DNA from: Bacillota bacterium
Lineage (GTDB): Bacteria > Bacillota > UBA4882 > UBA8346
Assembly: GCA_023410535.1 (NCBI GenBank)
Contig: JAEYPR010000030.1
Span: forward strand, 37,919-101,918
DNA length: 64,000 nt
Direction of reading: 5' to 3'
A model generated the notes under the pieces. That model ran no database searches, was not told the origin of the DNA, and saw only the letters and a program-made list of their open reading frames with translations. The translations under genes were made by a program, and so were the position numbers. How positions within the stretch are numbered: position 1 is the first letter of the stretch; every line of letters starts with the position of its first letter. Positions 17,115-25,218 of this stretch are shown here, one piece after another.

Positions 17115-17753
17115 TTACCCTTTCAGCCACCCCTCCGGCTCATCCAGCAAACCTTGCAACGTCTGATAATACCGTCCCACATGCAATCCGTCGAGCAAGG
17201 CATGGTGGGCCTGGACGGAGAACGGCAGCCGGTACCGGCCGTTTTCGAGGGAATATTTCCCCCATGCCAACCGAGGCACCGAATCGGCCGGGCGGTGCAG
17301 CGGATGCATAATCTGGGTGAAGGCAACCCAGGGAATGCAGGTGATGAAGAGCAGGTCGTCCCGGCCCGGTTCATCGCCTAAATTAACCTCATCGCCCAAA
17401 CGTTCCAGTTCGGCGGCAACCGCCTGGGTAAACCGGTCCAGATCGGGCGTATAATTGACATTGCAAAAACCGAAAACTTCGTCCCGGGTGAGATAAGTAA
17501 ACGAAGGATGGACCTGATCGTGAACGACCACCTGCGCGCCGCGGATCCGGTAGCGAAACTCGGGGACCGCATTGGCGGTCCGCGCCGCCAGATAGACCAT
17601 CGTGTGATAGAAGGAACGACCCGACCGTTTGCAACAGTTCAACACTTCGGTCACGTCCACCGGCGCAGTCAGGCTGAAATGAGGCGAGTCCATGCCGTGA
17701 AACATCGCAAAATGCTCCCGCCGTTTCCAGGCGCTTCGCTCAAGATACTCCAT
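17115..17753 (-). CDS. Chloramphenicol acetyltransferase-like protein
   Basis: A 212-residue member of the CAT family. The catalytic HHALLDG (HHxxxDG) lies near residue 184, with the supporting motifs NCCKRSGRSFYHTMVYLAAR, FTYLTRD and PRLAWGKY. Type A CATs acetylate chloramphenicol with acetyl-CoA as trimers, but many genomic relatives do not confer resistance, so the substrate is open. A G-rich site (GGGGGG) lies nine bases before the ATG. It begins four bases after the signal peptidase stop, so it is the second gene of a two-gene operon. Confidence 0.85.
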   Translation of the reverse strand: MEYLERSAWKRREHFAMFHGMDSPHFSLTAPVDVTEVLNCCKRSGRSFYHTMVYLAARTANAVPEFRYRIRGAQVVVHDQVHPSFTYLTRDEVFGFCNVNYTPDLDRFTQAVAAELERLGDEVNLGDEPGRDDLLFITCIPWVAFTQIMHPLHRPADSVPRLAWGKYSLENGRYRLPFSVQAHHALLDGLHVGRYYQTLQGLLDEPEGWLKG

Positions 17754-17757
17754 GGGT

Positions 17758-18315
17758 TTATTCCCCCCTGTATTCCGGGTGAATTTTGGCGATCACCGGA
17801 TTGGCGACCACGCTCATCTTGGTGAAGGGCCAGAAGATAAAGGCCGCTTTGCCGATGATATTTTTGACCGGAATAAATCCGACTTGGTCTTCGCGACTGT
17901 CCAAACTGTTGTTGCGGTTGTCGCCCATCACAAAGACGCTGCCTTCCGGGACAATATGCAACGGATAGTCTCCGAATTGCTTCTCTTTGATATAGGATTC
18001 CGGTACCATCACCCCATCGACGTACACCTTGGAATTTTCCACCTTCACGCTTTGGTCCGGTCCGGCAATTACCCGTTTGATATATAAGCGGTGCGGGTCA
18101 TGGGGCGGAATCAACACCACCACGTCGCCGGTCTGCGGCGCCGCCCAGCGGTAAGCCATCCGGTTCACTACCAGATGCTCTCCGGTGTAAAAAGTCGGCT
18201 GCATCGAAGGGCCCTGGACCACAAACGAACGCGCGACAAAAACTTCAATAAAAACGATGAATAACACCGCGATTGCGAATGACTCGATATTTTCGCGAAA
18301 GATCGTCTTTTTCAT
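17758..18315 (-). CDS. lepB: Signal peptidase I
   Basis: A 185-residue type I signal peptidase with one N-terminal membrane anchor. Visible boxes: GPSMQPT with the nucleophile Ser (about residue 37), YIKRVIAG with the general base Lys (about residue 78), and VMGDNRNNSLDSR. This is the size of the Gram-positive SipS/LepB type. The ATG at 18315 follows GGGGAGGTTAGGGATTGTT. It cleaves signal peptides of exported proteins at the outer membrane face. The downstream CAT-like gene starts four bases after its stop. Confidence 0.93.
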   Translation of the reverse strand: MKKTIFRENIESFAIAVLFIVFIEVFVARSFVVQGPSMQPTFYTGEHLVVNRMAYRWAAPQTGDVVVLIPPHDPHRLYIKRVIAGPDQSVKVENSKVYVDGVMVPESYIKEKQFGDYPLHIVPEGSVFVMGDNRNNSLDSREDQVGFIPVKNIIGKAAFIFWPFTKMSVVANPVIAKIHPEYRGE

Positions 18316-18486
18316 AACAATCCCTAACCTCCCCAAGCTTGAAACGGTTCTCTCCAGATAACGCAAAGAACCGGCGAATGTTTCATGGTTCTCCATTGAT
18401 TTCGCCGTCTGGCTTTTATTTCCTTCATGGAGTGGCTGGGAAATACTTTGATATTTATCTTGATTGTCTATCGGCAATCCGTAATC

Positions 18487-18655
18487 TCCGCCCAGCCGTC
18501 AACGACCGGGCTAGGTATATCAAATTGTTCCAAAGCCCTCCGGGCTCCGCTAATGCTACGAAGGCGGTTGCGGAGAGCTACCGGACCCGTGGAAACGGAC
18601 TTTCGAATGCCTTTAAAAAACTCCGCTGGTCGTTGACGAACGGGCGGACTTTCCG
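18487..18655 (+). repeat. MITE-like palindromic element, copy 1 (~165 bp)
   Basis: The ends are inverted: TCCGCCC then GTCAACGACC on the left, and GGTCGTTGAC then GGGCGGA on the right. The left half carries CGACCGGGCTA and AAAGCCCTCCGGGCTCCGC. Related copies lie near 34.9 kb and 52.6 kb. No transposase frame is inside; it lies in the upstream region of signal peptidase I. Confidence 0.65.
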
Positions 18656-18660
18656 GAGAT

Positions 18661-18696
18661 AAAAAAACCGGACTAGCCGACAGGCAGTCCGGTTTT
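18661..18696 (-). terminator. Terminator after nfnB (minus strand)
   Basis: On the minus strand AAAACCGGACT pairs with AGTCCGGTTT and runs into seven T. It ends the nfnAB transcript and abuts the MITE-like element. Confidence 0.85.
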
Positions 18697-18716
18697 GATC
18701 GTATGAAAAAATAATC

Positions 18717-20111
18717 TCATCCCGCTTTGGAATCCCGCTTCTTCCGGCAGTACTCCGTCATCTGCCGGGCTGCTTTTTTGCCGGCGCCCATGGCCGCGAT
18801 GACGGTGGCCGCGCCGGTCACGATATCCCCGCCGGCGAAGACGCCGGGAATACTGGTCTCCAAGGTTTCCGGGTCGGCTTGAATATAGCCGTGCTTATTC
18901 AAGGCCAACCCCTCGGTAGTCCGCAGCAGAACCGGGTTCGGTCCTTGGCCGATCGCCACGATCACATTGTCCACCGGGAATTGGAAGTTGGAATCGGGAA
19001 GCGCCACCGGACGCCGCCGGCCGCTGGCATCGGGTTCACCCAATTCCATCTTGATACATTCGAGGGCCGCCACTTCCCCCTGGTCATTGCCGATGATCCG
19101 GACCGGGTTGTGCAATAGCCGGAAGATGATCCCTTCCTCTTCGGCATTCTCGATCTCTTCATGGCGGGCCGGGAGCTCGTCATGGGAACGGCGGTAGACG
19201 ATATATACTTCCTTGGCGCCCAGCCGTAACGAAGTCCGGGCCGCGTCCATCGCCACATTGCCGCCCCCGATCACCGCCACCCGCTCGCCCACGCGGACCG
19301 GCGTGTCGAATTCCGGGAAGCGATATGCTTTCATCAGATTGACCCGGGTCAGGAACTCGTTGGCCGAATAGACGCCGTTCAAGTTCTCGCCGGGAATGTT
19401 TAAAAAGTACGGTAAGCCGGCGCCGGTGCCGATAAACAAGGTGTCAAAACCCTGCTCGAAAAGTTCCGGCACAGTTACGGTCTGGCCCACCAGCACGCTG
19501 GTTTCGATCTGGACGCCGAGCCGTTTGATATACTCCACTTCTCGGCCGACAATATCCTTGGGCAGCCGGAATTGGGGAATCCCGTATTGCAACACGCCGC
19601 CCGCTTCATGCAACGATTCAAAGACGGTGACCTCAAAACCTTGCAGGGCTAAGTCGGCCGCCGCAGTCAGACCGGCCGGACCGGCGCCGATGATTCCCGC
19701 TTTGCAACCGTTCTTAGCGATCGCCGGGATGGCTTGCGGCGGTTGGCCGGCCTCGTAATCGGCCACGAACCGTTCCAACGCGCCGATCGAAACCGGCTCG
19801 CCCTTTTTCCCTAAAATACACAAACTTTCACATTGGGATTCCTGGGGGCAAACCCGGCCGCAAATGGCGGGGAGACTGTTCTTCTCCTTAATCGTCGCGG
19901 CGGCTCCCGCCAGATCGCCCGCTTTAATCTTGGCGATAAAGTCGGGAATACCCACCTCGACCGGACAGCCTTCGACGCAAAACCGTTTTTTGCAATTCAA
20001 ACAACGGCTTGCCTCCGCCTGCGCCTGTTCCATGGTCAACCCCAAGGCAACTTCATTAAAGTTTTTTCCGCGTTGTTCCGGGTCTTGTTTGGGCATTACT
20101 TGGCGCGGCAT
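18717..20111 (-). CDS. nfnB: NfnB-like subunit of NADH-dependent ferredoxin:NADP+ oxidoreductase (GltD/SudA family)
   Basis: A 464-residue flavoprotein. The N-terminal Cys clusters (CLNCKKRFCVEGCP and CGRVCPQESQCESLC) bind two [4Fe-4S] centres; GIIGAGPAGLTAAADLA (about residue 135) binds FAD and VAVIGGGNVAMDAART (about 275) binds NADPH. This is the family shared by glutamate synthase small subunit, SudA and NfnB. Pairing with an NfnA-type gene, overlapping by 16 bases, favours the electron-bifurcating transhydrogenase over glutamate synthase. The ATG at 20111 has GGAGGG six bases upstream. In anaerobes NfnAB makes NADPH from NADH plus reduced ferredoxin. Confidence 0.85.
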   Translation of the reverse strand: MPRQVMPKQDPEQRGKNFNEVALGLTMEQAQAEASRCLNCKKRFCVEGCPVEVGIPDFIAKIKAGDLAGAAATIKEKNSLPAICGRVCPQESQCESLCILGKKGEPVSIGALERFVADYEAGQPPQAIPAIAKNGCKAGIIGAGPAGLTAAADLALQGFEVTVFESLHEAGGVLQYGIPQFRLPKDIVGREVEYIKRLGVQIETSVLVGQTVTVPELFEQGFDTLFIGTGAGLPYFLNIPGENLNGVYSANEFLTRVNLMKAYRFPEFDTPVRVGERVAVIGGGNVAMDAARTSLRLGAKEVYIVYRRSHDELPARHEEIENAEEEGIIFRLLHNPVRIIGNDQGEVAALECIKMELGEPDASGRRRPVALPDSNFQFPVDNVIVAIGQGPNPVLLRTTEGLALNKHGYIQADPETLETSIPGVFAGGDIVTGAATVIAAMGAGKKAARQMTEYCRKKRDSKAG

Positions 20112-20950
20112 CGACAACCCTCCATTCCTTCGTTTCCTTCCTGAAAGGCCAGATAAACGTTTTTTTCCTGAGCATTATAATAGCGTTGGCGTTGACGCAA
20201 CTCAGCAAAATCGACTTGCAATCCGTCAAACGCCGGACCGTCGACACAGCAGAACTTACTTTCGCCGCCCACCGTCACCCGGCAGCCGCCGCACATCCCC
20301 GTCCCGTCAACCATAACGGCGTTGAGACTGACCACGGTTTTGACATTCAATTCCCGGGTCACTTTGCAACAGGCGTCCATCATCGGCACCGGACCAATAG
20401 CAATCACTTCATCCACTTGCTTCGTTTCCAAGACGCGGCGTAACGGCACGGTGACCAAACCGTGCTCCCCGAAACTGCCGTCGTCAGTGGTGATGATTAA
20501 CTCATGGCTGACCGCTTGCAATTCTTCCGTCAAAATGAGCATTTCTTTGCGTTGCGCGCCCAAAATGGTGATCACATGATTCCCCGCTTCATAAAGCGCT
20601 TTGACCTTCGGATAAAGCGGCGCCGCTCCCAAACCCCCGGCCACGCCCACCACGGTGCCCATCTTTTCAATGGGATACGGAGTGCCCAGCGGTCCCAAAA
20701 CATCGGCAAATCGGTCTCCAGCCTCCATCGCGGCGATCATCGCGGAACTCTTGCCCACTTCCTGAATGATCAGCGTGATGGTTCCCTGATTGCGATCAAA
20801 GTCAGCGATGGTTAACGGAATCCGTTCCGCGCGGTCTTGCAGCCGGACCATTACGAAATGACCGGGTTGCGCTTTCGCGGCGATCCGCGGCGCCTGAATC
20901 ACCAGTCTTGCAATCCTTGGTGCCAGTACATCCTTGGCGATTACCTCCAA
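20096..20950 (-). CDS. nfnA: NfnA-like subunit (ferredoxin-NADP+ reductase type, [2Fe-2S])
   Basis: A 284-residue protein of the FNR/dihydroorotate dehydrogenase electron transfer (PyrK-like) family. It has the FAD-binding RIPLTIAD segment (about residue 43), the nucleotide site GVAGGLGAAPLYP (about 101) and a C-terminal [2Fe-2S] cysteine set (MCGGCRV and FCCVDGP). Start is TTG at 20950 with GAGGGAG upstream. It precedes and overlaps nfnB, the standard order. Alternative annotations (SudB, PyrK-like) describe the same fold; the gene pair decides the call. Confidence 0.85.
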   Translation of the reverse strand: MEVIAKDVLAPRIARLVIQAPRIAAKAQPGHFVMVRLQDRAERIPLTIADFDRNQGTITLIIQEVGKSSAMIAAMEAGDRFADVLGPLGTPYPIEKMGTVVGVAGGLGAAPLYPKVKALYEAGNHVITILGAQRKEMLILTEELQAVSHELIITTDDGSFGEHGLVTVPLRRVLETKQVDEVIAIGPVPMMDACCKVTRELNVKTVVSLNAVMVDGTGMCGGCRVTVGGESKFCCVDGPAFDGLQVDFAELRQRQRYYNAQEKNVYLAFQEGNEGMEGCRCRAK

Positions 20951-21354
20951 ATGACTCCCTCCTCTATCAAATGTTCCAATTTTGCGAGTCTAAAGTTGCA
21001 TTTCATGCCGAATTTGTATTTATGTTATCATTTTCCACATTAAGCTGCGGAAATGCCATTTGTGTTCCATTCATCATACAACATTATCGACCGTTCAGAA
21101 ATATAATTTGCAATTTTAAAGAAAATTTAACTCCCCTGAGTATAACATAAAAAAAAAGCGGGCTGCAAGCCTGCATCCCCTTTTTCCCGGCGCGCTCCGC
21201 CGGGATAGCGATTCGCCAAACACAAGATATAGATTGCAAATCAAGGAATCACACAAAATATTGTGCGCCATCCGATCTTACGATTCGGAAAAAATTTCTA
21301 AGCAGGCAACGTAACATTGTGAACGCCGGAACGAATCGTTCGAGCGCCCCGCCC
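20951..21354. other. Intergenic region upstream of nfnA
   Basis: Holds a minus-strand terminator and a possible minus-strand promoter -10 (TTATACT, about 21142-21148) for nfnA; a CCCGGC/GCCGGG hairpin lies at 21186-21204. Nothing else gene-like was seen. Confidence 0.45.
21148..21174 (-). terminator. Terminator after 21.4 kb membrane protein gene (minus strand)
   Basis: GCAGGC and GCCCGC flank a short loop on the minus strand, followed by about nine T. It lies 180 bases after the stop of the gene at 21355-21846. Confidence 0.6.
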
Positions 21355-21846
21355 TCACCCGGCCGCTCGAACCCGTTGCCGCCCTGGCGCCTGTCCCGGC
21401 TGAGCCAGCGACACCGGCCGTTTCAAGTCATAAACAGTCGCTTCAACCTTGGTGCCTACCAGGTTAAACAAGGAGCCGAACCTTTTTTGCAATAGCCGGG
21501 GAACTTTCGACCCCAGCCGGGTCAGTACCAATTCCACCGCCTTGCTCTTGATCTGTTTGGCCTCATCAGGAGTGAGCTTCCCGTCGGCCCGGGCTTTTTT
21601 CAGATCATCCACCACAGTCTGGTTGAGCTCTTTCACCACGCTGATCACCGCTTCGTCTAGAATCACCAACGCTTGAGCCAGCCGGCTGTTCCGGTAACGG
21701 ACGGTCAAAAAAAGCGACGCCGCGGTCAGCGCATAAACGCTCCCGGCCGTTACCAGCGGGAGTCCGTAAATTAATAAATCGGCGATTGATTCAGGTGTCA
21801 CTTCATTCCCTCGCTTCATCCCCTCAATGTTTGTCAAGAGGTTCAT
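21355..21846 (-). CDS. Single-pass membrane protein, unknown (holin-like architecture)
   Basis: A 163-residue protein with one membrane segment (about residues 26-48, LPLVTAGSVYALTAASLFLTV), then a charged helical domain (VKELNQTVVDDLKKARADGKLTPDEAKQ...) and a basic proline-rich tail. AAAGGACTGAA precedes the ATG. The layout recalls LLH-type phage holins and small envelope proteins, but there is no other phage gene nearby, so I do not assign a function. Confidence 0.55.
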   Translation of the reverse strand: MNLLTNIEGMKRGNEVTPESIADLLIYGLPLVTAGSVYALTAASLFLTVRYRNSRLAQALVILDEAVISVVKELNQTVVDDLKKARADGKLTPDEAKQIKSKAVELVLTRLGSKVPRLLQKRFGSLFNLVGTKVEATVYDLKRPVSLAQPGQAPGRQRVRAAG

Positions 21847-21957
21847 TTCAGTCCTTTATTAATATATTACCCGGGCACCGTCAAGGGTTCCAACCCGGAC
21901 AAACGATTTCGGCTAAATCCGCTTTTAAACGCGGCAACTTTTGCCCATACTAAACCC

Positions 21958-22662
21958 ATGGCCACCATTTATTTAGGAATCTCCGGATTTTCCTATCCGG
22001 AATGGTTAGGGACGTTTTATCCGACCGACTTACCGGCTGCCGCGATGCTCTCCTTTTACGCGGCCCGCTTTCCAACGGTCGAACTGAACAATTCGTTCTA
22101 CCGCTTACCGACCCCGGCCATGATCGACCGTTGGCGGGAAACGGTCCCGGACGGCTTCAAATTCAGCGTCAAAGCCCGCCGGACCATTACCGCCGGGACC
22201 ACCAACCAACAGGAATTGCTGGAGAAGTTCGCCACGTTGCTGTTACCGCTGGGGCCAAAATTGGGTCCGGTTTTGTTTCAATTCCCGGTCAACGCCGAAC
22301 TGGCCCAACTCGAAACGTTCGAGGCCGCCCTGCGTGCGACGCCCTACGCCGCCACCCTCCGGCCGATCATTGAGGTGCGTAACCCCAAACTCTGGGGCGC
22401 CCCCCTGTTTGAATGGAGTGTCGCTCACGGGCTGGCACTGTGTTTCAATGATCGTTTCGCGCTCCCGGAAACCTGGCCGGAACCGCACAACGGGCTCGCT
22501 TATCTCCGGTTGCGCAACGGCCCCTATTCCCCGGCGCAAATTGCCAAATGGGCCGCTCAATTCGGGTTTTGGCGGAACCAGGGGGTTGATTGTTACGTTT
22601 ATTTACGACATGAGCAATCAGCTCCCGAACTTGCCCAACTTTTTTTTGAACAATTACGGTAG
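21958..22662 (+). CDS. DUF72 (YecE-like) family protein
   Basis: A 234-residue protein starting MATIYLGISGFSYPEW, the DUF72 N-terminal signature, followed by FPTVELNNSFYRLP, FKFSVKARRTIT, PVLFQFP and a C-terminal YLRHEQSAPELAQLF. DUF72 proteins adopt a TIM-barrel fold and their biochemical function is unsettled. The start ATG at 21958 has no strong ribosome site directly upstream. It is divergent from the membrane-protein gene at 21355. Confidence 0.85.
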   Translation: MATIYLGISGFSYPEWLGTFYPTDLPAAAMLSFYAARFPTVELNNSFYRLPTPAMIDRWRETVPDGFKFSVKARRTITAGTTNQQELLEKFATLLLPLGPKLGPVLFQFPVNAELAQLETFEAALRATPYAATLRPIIEVRNPKLWGAPLFEWSVAHGLALCFNDRFALPETWPEPHNGLAYLRLRNGPYSPAQIAKWAAQFGFWRNQGVDCYVYLRHEQSAPELAQLFFEQLR

Positions 22663-22856
22663 TCAAAACGTTTATTAAAGAGTCGTCCCCGGCCAAGATT
22701 CCTTTCGAAGCAGCGCTTGATATTTATTAAATTGTAATTAAGAATCCGGGGATTTTGTTCGATAATTAGAAATGGTAATCTTGGCTCCATTCGAGGTTGC
22801 TTTGAACATTGTCTCAAAGCACACTCCCATCATGTTTTGCAAAGGAGACTGTCCCG

Positions 22857-23675
22857 GTGAAACCCAAATTTGCTTACTTACTTTTACTCTTGGTAATCCT
22901 GGCGTTTTCGCCCCTGAACACATTGGCCGATCCCGCTCCGCCCGCCGTTACCGCCAAAGCCGCCGTTCTCTTGGATGCCATTTCCGGAAAGATTATGTAC
23001 GCTAAAAACGCCGAAATCGCGATGGCTCCCGCCAGCACTACCAAAATCATGACCGCGATTCTCGCAATTGAAAACGGCAACCTTCGCAAAACCGTCTGCA
23101 TCCCCCGGGAAGCGGTCGGCATCGAAGGAACATCGATGAATCTCATCACTGGCGAACAACTGACCATGGAAGATTTGCTCTATGGCTTAATGCTCGTCTC
23201 CGGCAATGACGCCGCGATTGCCATTGCCAGCATCATCGCCGGGAGCGAGGAACGGTTCGCCCGGATGATGACCAATAAGGCCCGCGTGCTTGGGCTGACC
23301 AACACGAATTATAAAAACCCCAACGGACTCCCGGCGATCAACCATTATTCAACTGCCCGGGATCTGGCTTACCTGACCAAATATGCTATGCGCAATCCAA
23401 CGTTTGCCCGGATCGTCCGGACCAAAATGAAGACCGTCCCCGGCCCGAAGCCCAATGAACCGCTGGTCTTGTACAACCATAATAAACTGCTCTGGCGTTA
23501 TCCTTATACCATTGGGGTCAAAACCGGTTACACCTTGACCGCCGGCGGCTGTCTCGTCTCCTCCGCCCAAAAGAACGGCGTGACTTTAATCAGCGTCGTC
23601 TTGAAATCCAATGCCATTTATGACGACAGCATCAAACTGTTCGACTATGGCTTCAAATTGAAAAAAGCGATGTAG
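22857..23675 (+). CDS. D-alanyl-D-alanine carboxypeptidase (DacF/DacB-type, peptidase S11)
   Basis: A 272-residue secreted serine peptidase. A signal peptide (KPKFAYLLLLLVILAFSPLNTLA) precedes the S11 domain with SxxK in PASTTK (about residue 59), SGN in LVSGNDAA (about 112) and KTG in GVKTGYT (about 222). It trims D-Ala from pentapeptide stems; DacB/DacF act on the spore cortex in Bacillus. It lacks the usual ~100-residue C-terminal anchor domain of PBP5-type enzymes, so it is the short form. GTG at 22857 with AAAGGAG eleven bases upstream. A terminator follows. Confidence 0.9.
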   Translation: MKPKFAYLLLLLVILAFSPLNTLADPAPPAVTAKAAVLLDAISGKIMYAKNAEIAMAPASTTKIMTAILAIENGNLRKTVCIPREAVGIEGTSMNLITGEQLTMEDLLYGLMLVSGNDAAIAIASIIAGSEERFARMMTNKARVLGLTNTNYKNPNGLPAINHYSTARDLAYLTKYAMRNPTFARIVRTKMKTVPGPKPNEPLVLYNHNKLLWRYPYTIGVKTGYTLTAGGCLVSSAQKNGVTLISVVLKSNAIYDDSIKLFDYGFKLKKAM

Positions 23676-23708
23676 GATGATCTTTCGGAACCTCCATCAG
23701 AAAAAACC

Positions 23709-23738
23709 AGACCGGTCGATTTGACCGGTCTTTTTTTG
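23709..23738 (+). terminator. Terminator after carboxypeptidase gene
   Basis: AGACCGGTC (23709-23717) pairs with GACCGGTCT (23723-23731), followed by seven T. Confidence 0.9.
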
Positions 23739-23936
23739 TCAATTGCCGGGACCATTCGCGCTGTTTTGGGTGTTGGACCGTTCAACATGTAGCGTGACCT
23801 CGGTTATACTACTGTCCCGATTTCGATGAAATACCAATCGCCTCGTTCCCCTTGCCCGGGATTTTTAATATTTTATTACCAAAGGGAATCAAGACCCCGG
23901 TACCAACCGGTCTTTTGATACGAAGGAGGGCATGTT

Positions 23937-24170
23937 ATGAGTCATCGCGGTTGCTACTGCGTAAAATATGAAGACCCTTGCCGGAAGAAAGAAAAGGAAT
24001 GCAAAAAGAAGAAGAAATGCAAATGCAAGGAAAAATGCAAGTGCAAGTGCAAATGCCGCAAACCCGATCCGTGCGGCAGAGGGAATGCTTTCAGAGGCGA
24101 GGAACTCGCTTTTCTTATCTTTTTAGTTTTAATTCTCTTAATTATCTCCACGACAACTTTTGTCGTTTAA
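23937..24170 (+). CDS. Cys/Lys-rich mini-protein with C-terminal membrane tail
   Basis: A 77-residue protein with three parts: a Cys-containing head (GCYCVKYEDPC), a very basic middle (about residues 16-45) with repeated KCKCK units giving more than ten Cys in total, and a hydrophobic tail (LAFLIFLVLILLIIS, about residues 58-72). AAGGAGG seven bases before the ATG shows it is translated. The hydrophobic tail recalls small YjcZ-type sporulation proteins, and the Lys/Cys block recalls cross-linked coat proteins or metal binding, but no family can be assigned. It has its own terminator and so is monocistronic. Confidence 0.7.
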   Translation: MSHRGCYCVKYEDPCRKKEKECKKKKKCKCKEKCKCKCKCRKPDPCGRGNAFRGEELAFLIFLVLILLIISTTTFVV

Positions 24171-24227
24171 AAGCGCAACCGATCAACCAAAGCAAGGGAT
24201 CTGCTGTTAAGTCCATAATAAAACCAC

Positions 24228-24261
24228 CACCCGGCAGGAGAACCCGCCGGGTGTTTTTTGT
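24228..24261 (+). terminator. Terminator after Cys/Lys-rich gene
   Basis: CACCCGGC (24228-24235) pairs with GCCGGGTG (24246-24253) and leads into six T. Confidence 0.9.
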
Positions 24262-24266
24262 GACGA

Positions 24267-24941
24267 TCAAATCGGATTGGACTGCAATTGTTTGCGGCTA
24301 CGATATTCGGTCAGATCGACCAGGTTGTTGGGATAGGCCAGGCTCTCCTCCGCAATCCGGTAAGCGCCGACCCGCGACAGCGTGCCAATCACTTCATGGA
24401 TGGCTTTTTGAACCTTTTTGTAATCCGCTTTGGCCCAAGCCTCCAACACCGGAATAAAACCCCGGTCCCCGGTGGCCTCGATCTTCGCCAAAAGTAGCAG
24501 AATCATCGAACGGTCCCGATCTTTCAAGGTATATACCTGTTCAAATAAGCCGCTTTTTGACTCGCGCTCCAAGATCTCCAGCAGTTCGTCGGTATAAGTA
24601 TCTTTCTCAATGGCCCAACCCCGTTCGGTATAGGCCAACAACGGCAAACGATAATCGTATTCCAACTTCAAGTAACCATTGATAATTGCCCAGTCCACTT
24701 TGGCTGTGATGACATCAATGGACAAAGCGCGATAAAAACCGTAGACCGGACTTTGGTCCAACCCCAACTCCAACAGTTTCTTCTCTCGGGAACCCTTGAG
24801 GACTTTGGCCAGCATCGCCCGGCCGCCGCGCATGATTAAGTTATCCGCGCCGCGTAAAATCGCCCGGACTTCTTCATATGGTAAGTCGGTAATCCCTTTC
24901 GGGTCCAGGGTCACATTTACCTGATTGACTCGCTTACCCAT
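24267..24941 (-). CDS. RQC-like winged-helix DNA-binding protein
   Basis: A 224-residue protein whose first half (LPYEEVRAILRGADNLIMRGGRAMLAKVLKGS..., continuing VDWAIINGYLKLE and LPLLAYTERGW) resembles the RQC winged-helix domain of RecQ helicases: small hairpin, helix, then a wing ending in an aromatic. No helicase motifs are present, so it is a stand-alone RQC-minor type. The second half (about 130-224) looks like helical repeats. AGGATAGGGG precedes the ATG at 24941. It is convergent with the Cys/Lys-rich gene and shares its terminator region. Role unknown, possibly nucleic-acid binding. Confidence 0.6.
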   Translation of the reverse strand: MGKRVNQVNVTLDPKGITDLPYEEVRAILRGADNLIMRGGRAMLAKVLKGSREKKLLELGLDQSPVYGFYRALSIDVITAKVDWAIINGYLKLEYDYRLPLLAYTERGWAIEKDTYTDELLEILERESKSGLFEQVYTLKDRDRSMILLLLAKIEATGDRGFIPVLEAWAKADYKKVQKAIHEVIGTLSRVGAYRIAEESLAYPNNLVDLTEYRSRKQLQSNPI

Positions 24942-25170
24942 GTTTCCCCTATCCTTTACCATTTTAGTAACCGTTTTGGCGGTTCTATTTTTTTATTCGC
25001 TATCTTTTAGCCGACTCCTTCTGAAAGCCGGCGCGATCTTTTCCCTCGAAAAATAAAATAGATTTATCCCATTTTAGCTTTACTTTTCATGAAAAATTTC
25101 TCCCGCTTTTTTCACTCATTTTGAAAAATTTCCAGCCCGGCAGGAATACCCGGCACCTCAGCGAATATAA

Positions 25171-25196
25171 TTAAATACTTTTTAAAAGTTTATTTA
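25171..25196. promoter_or_regulatory. AT-rich palindrome, possible XylR operator
   Basis: TTAAATACTTTTT and AAAAGTTTATTTAA form an imperfect inverted repeat 20-45 bases before the xylR start. Autoregulation by ROK repressors through such AT-rich palindromes is common. A partly similar string (TTTTTTAAAATTTTGTTAAA) lies before the sensor operon near 29562. Assignment is inference. Confidence 0.3.
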
Positions 25197-25218
25197 AAAG
25201 TCAAAGGATGAACTCATT

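Noticed and set aside
17115..17753. Acquired chloramphenicol resistance gene
   Set aside because: It is CAT-like, but it is operonic with signal peptidase I and lacks mobile context; chromosomal relatives often do not confer resistance.
18717..20111. Glutamate synthase small subunit (GltD)
   Set aside because: The family fits, but there is no large subunit nearby and the overlapping upstream gene is NfnA-type, so NfnB is the better call.
21355..21846. Prophage holin
   Set aside because: Architecture is similar, but no endolysin, structural or integrase gene lies nearby, so a phage origin is unsupported.
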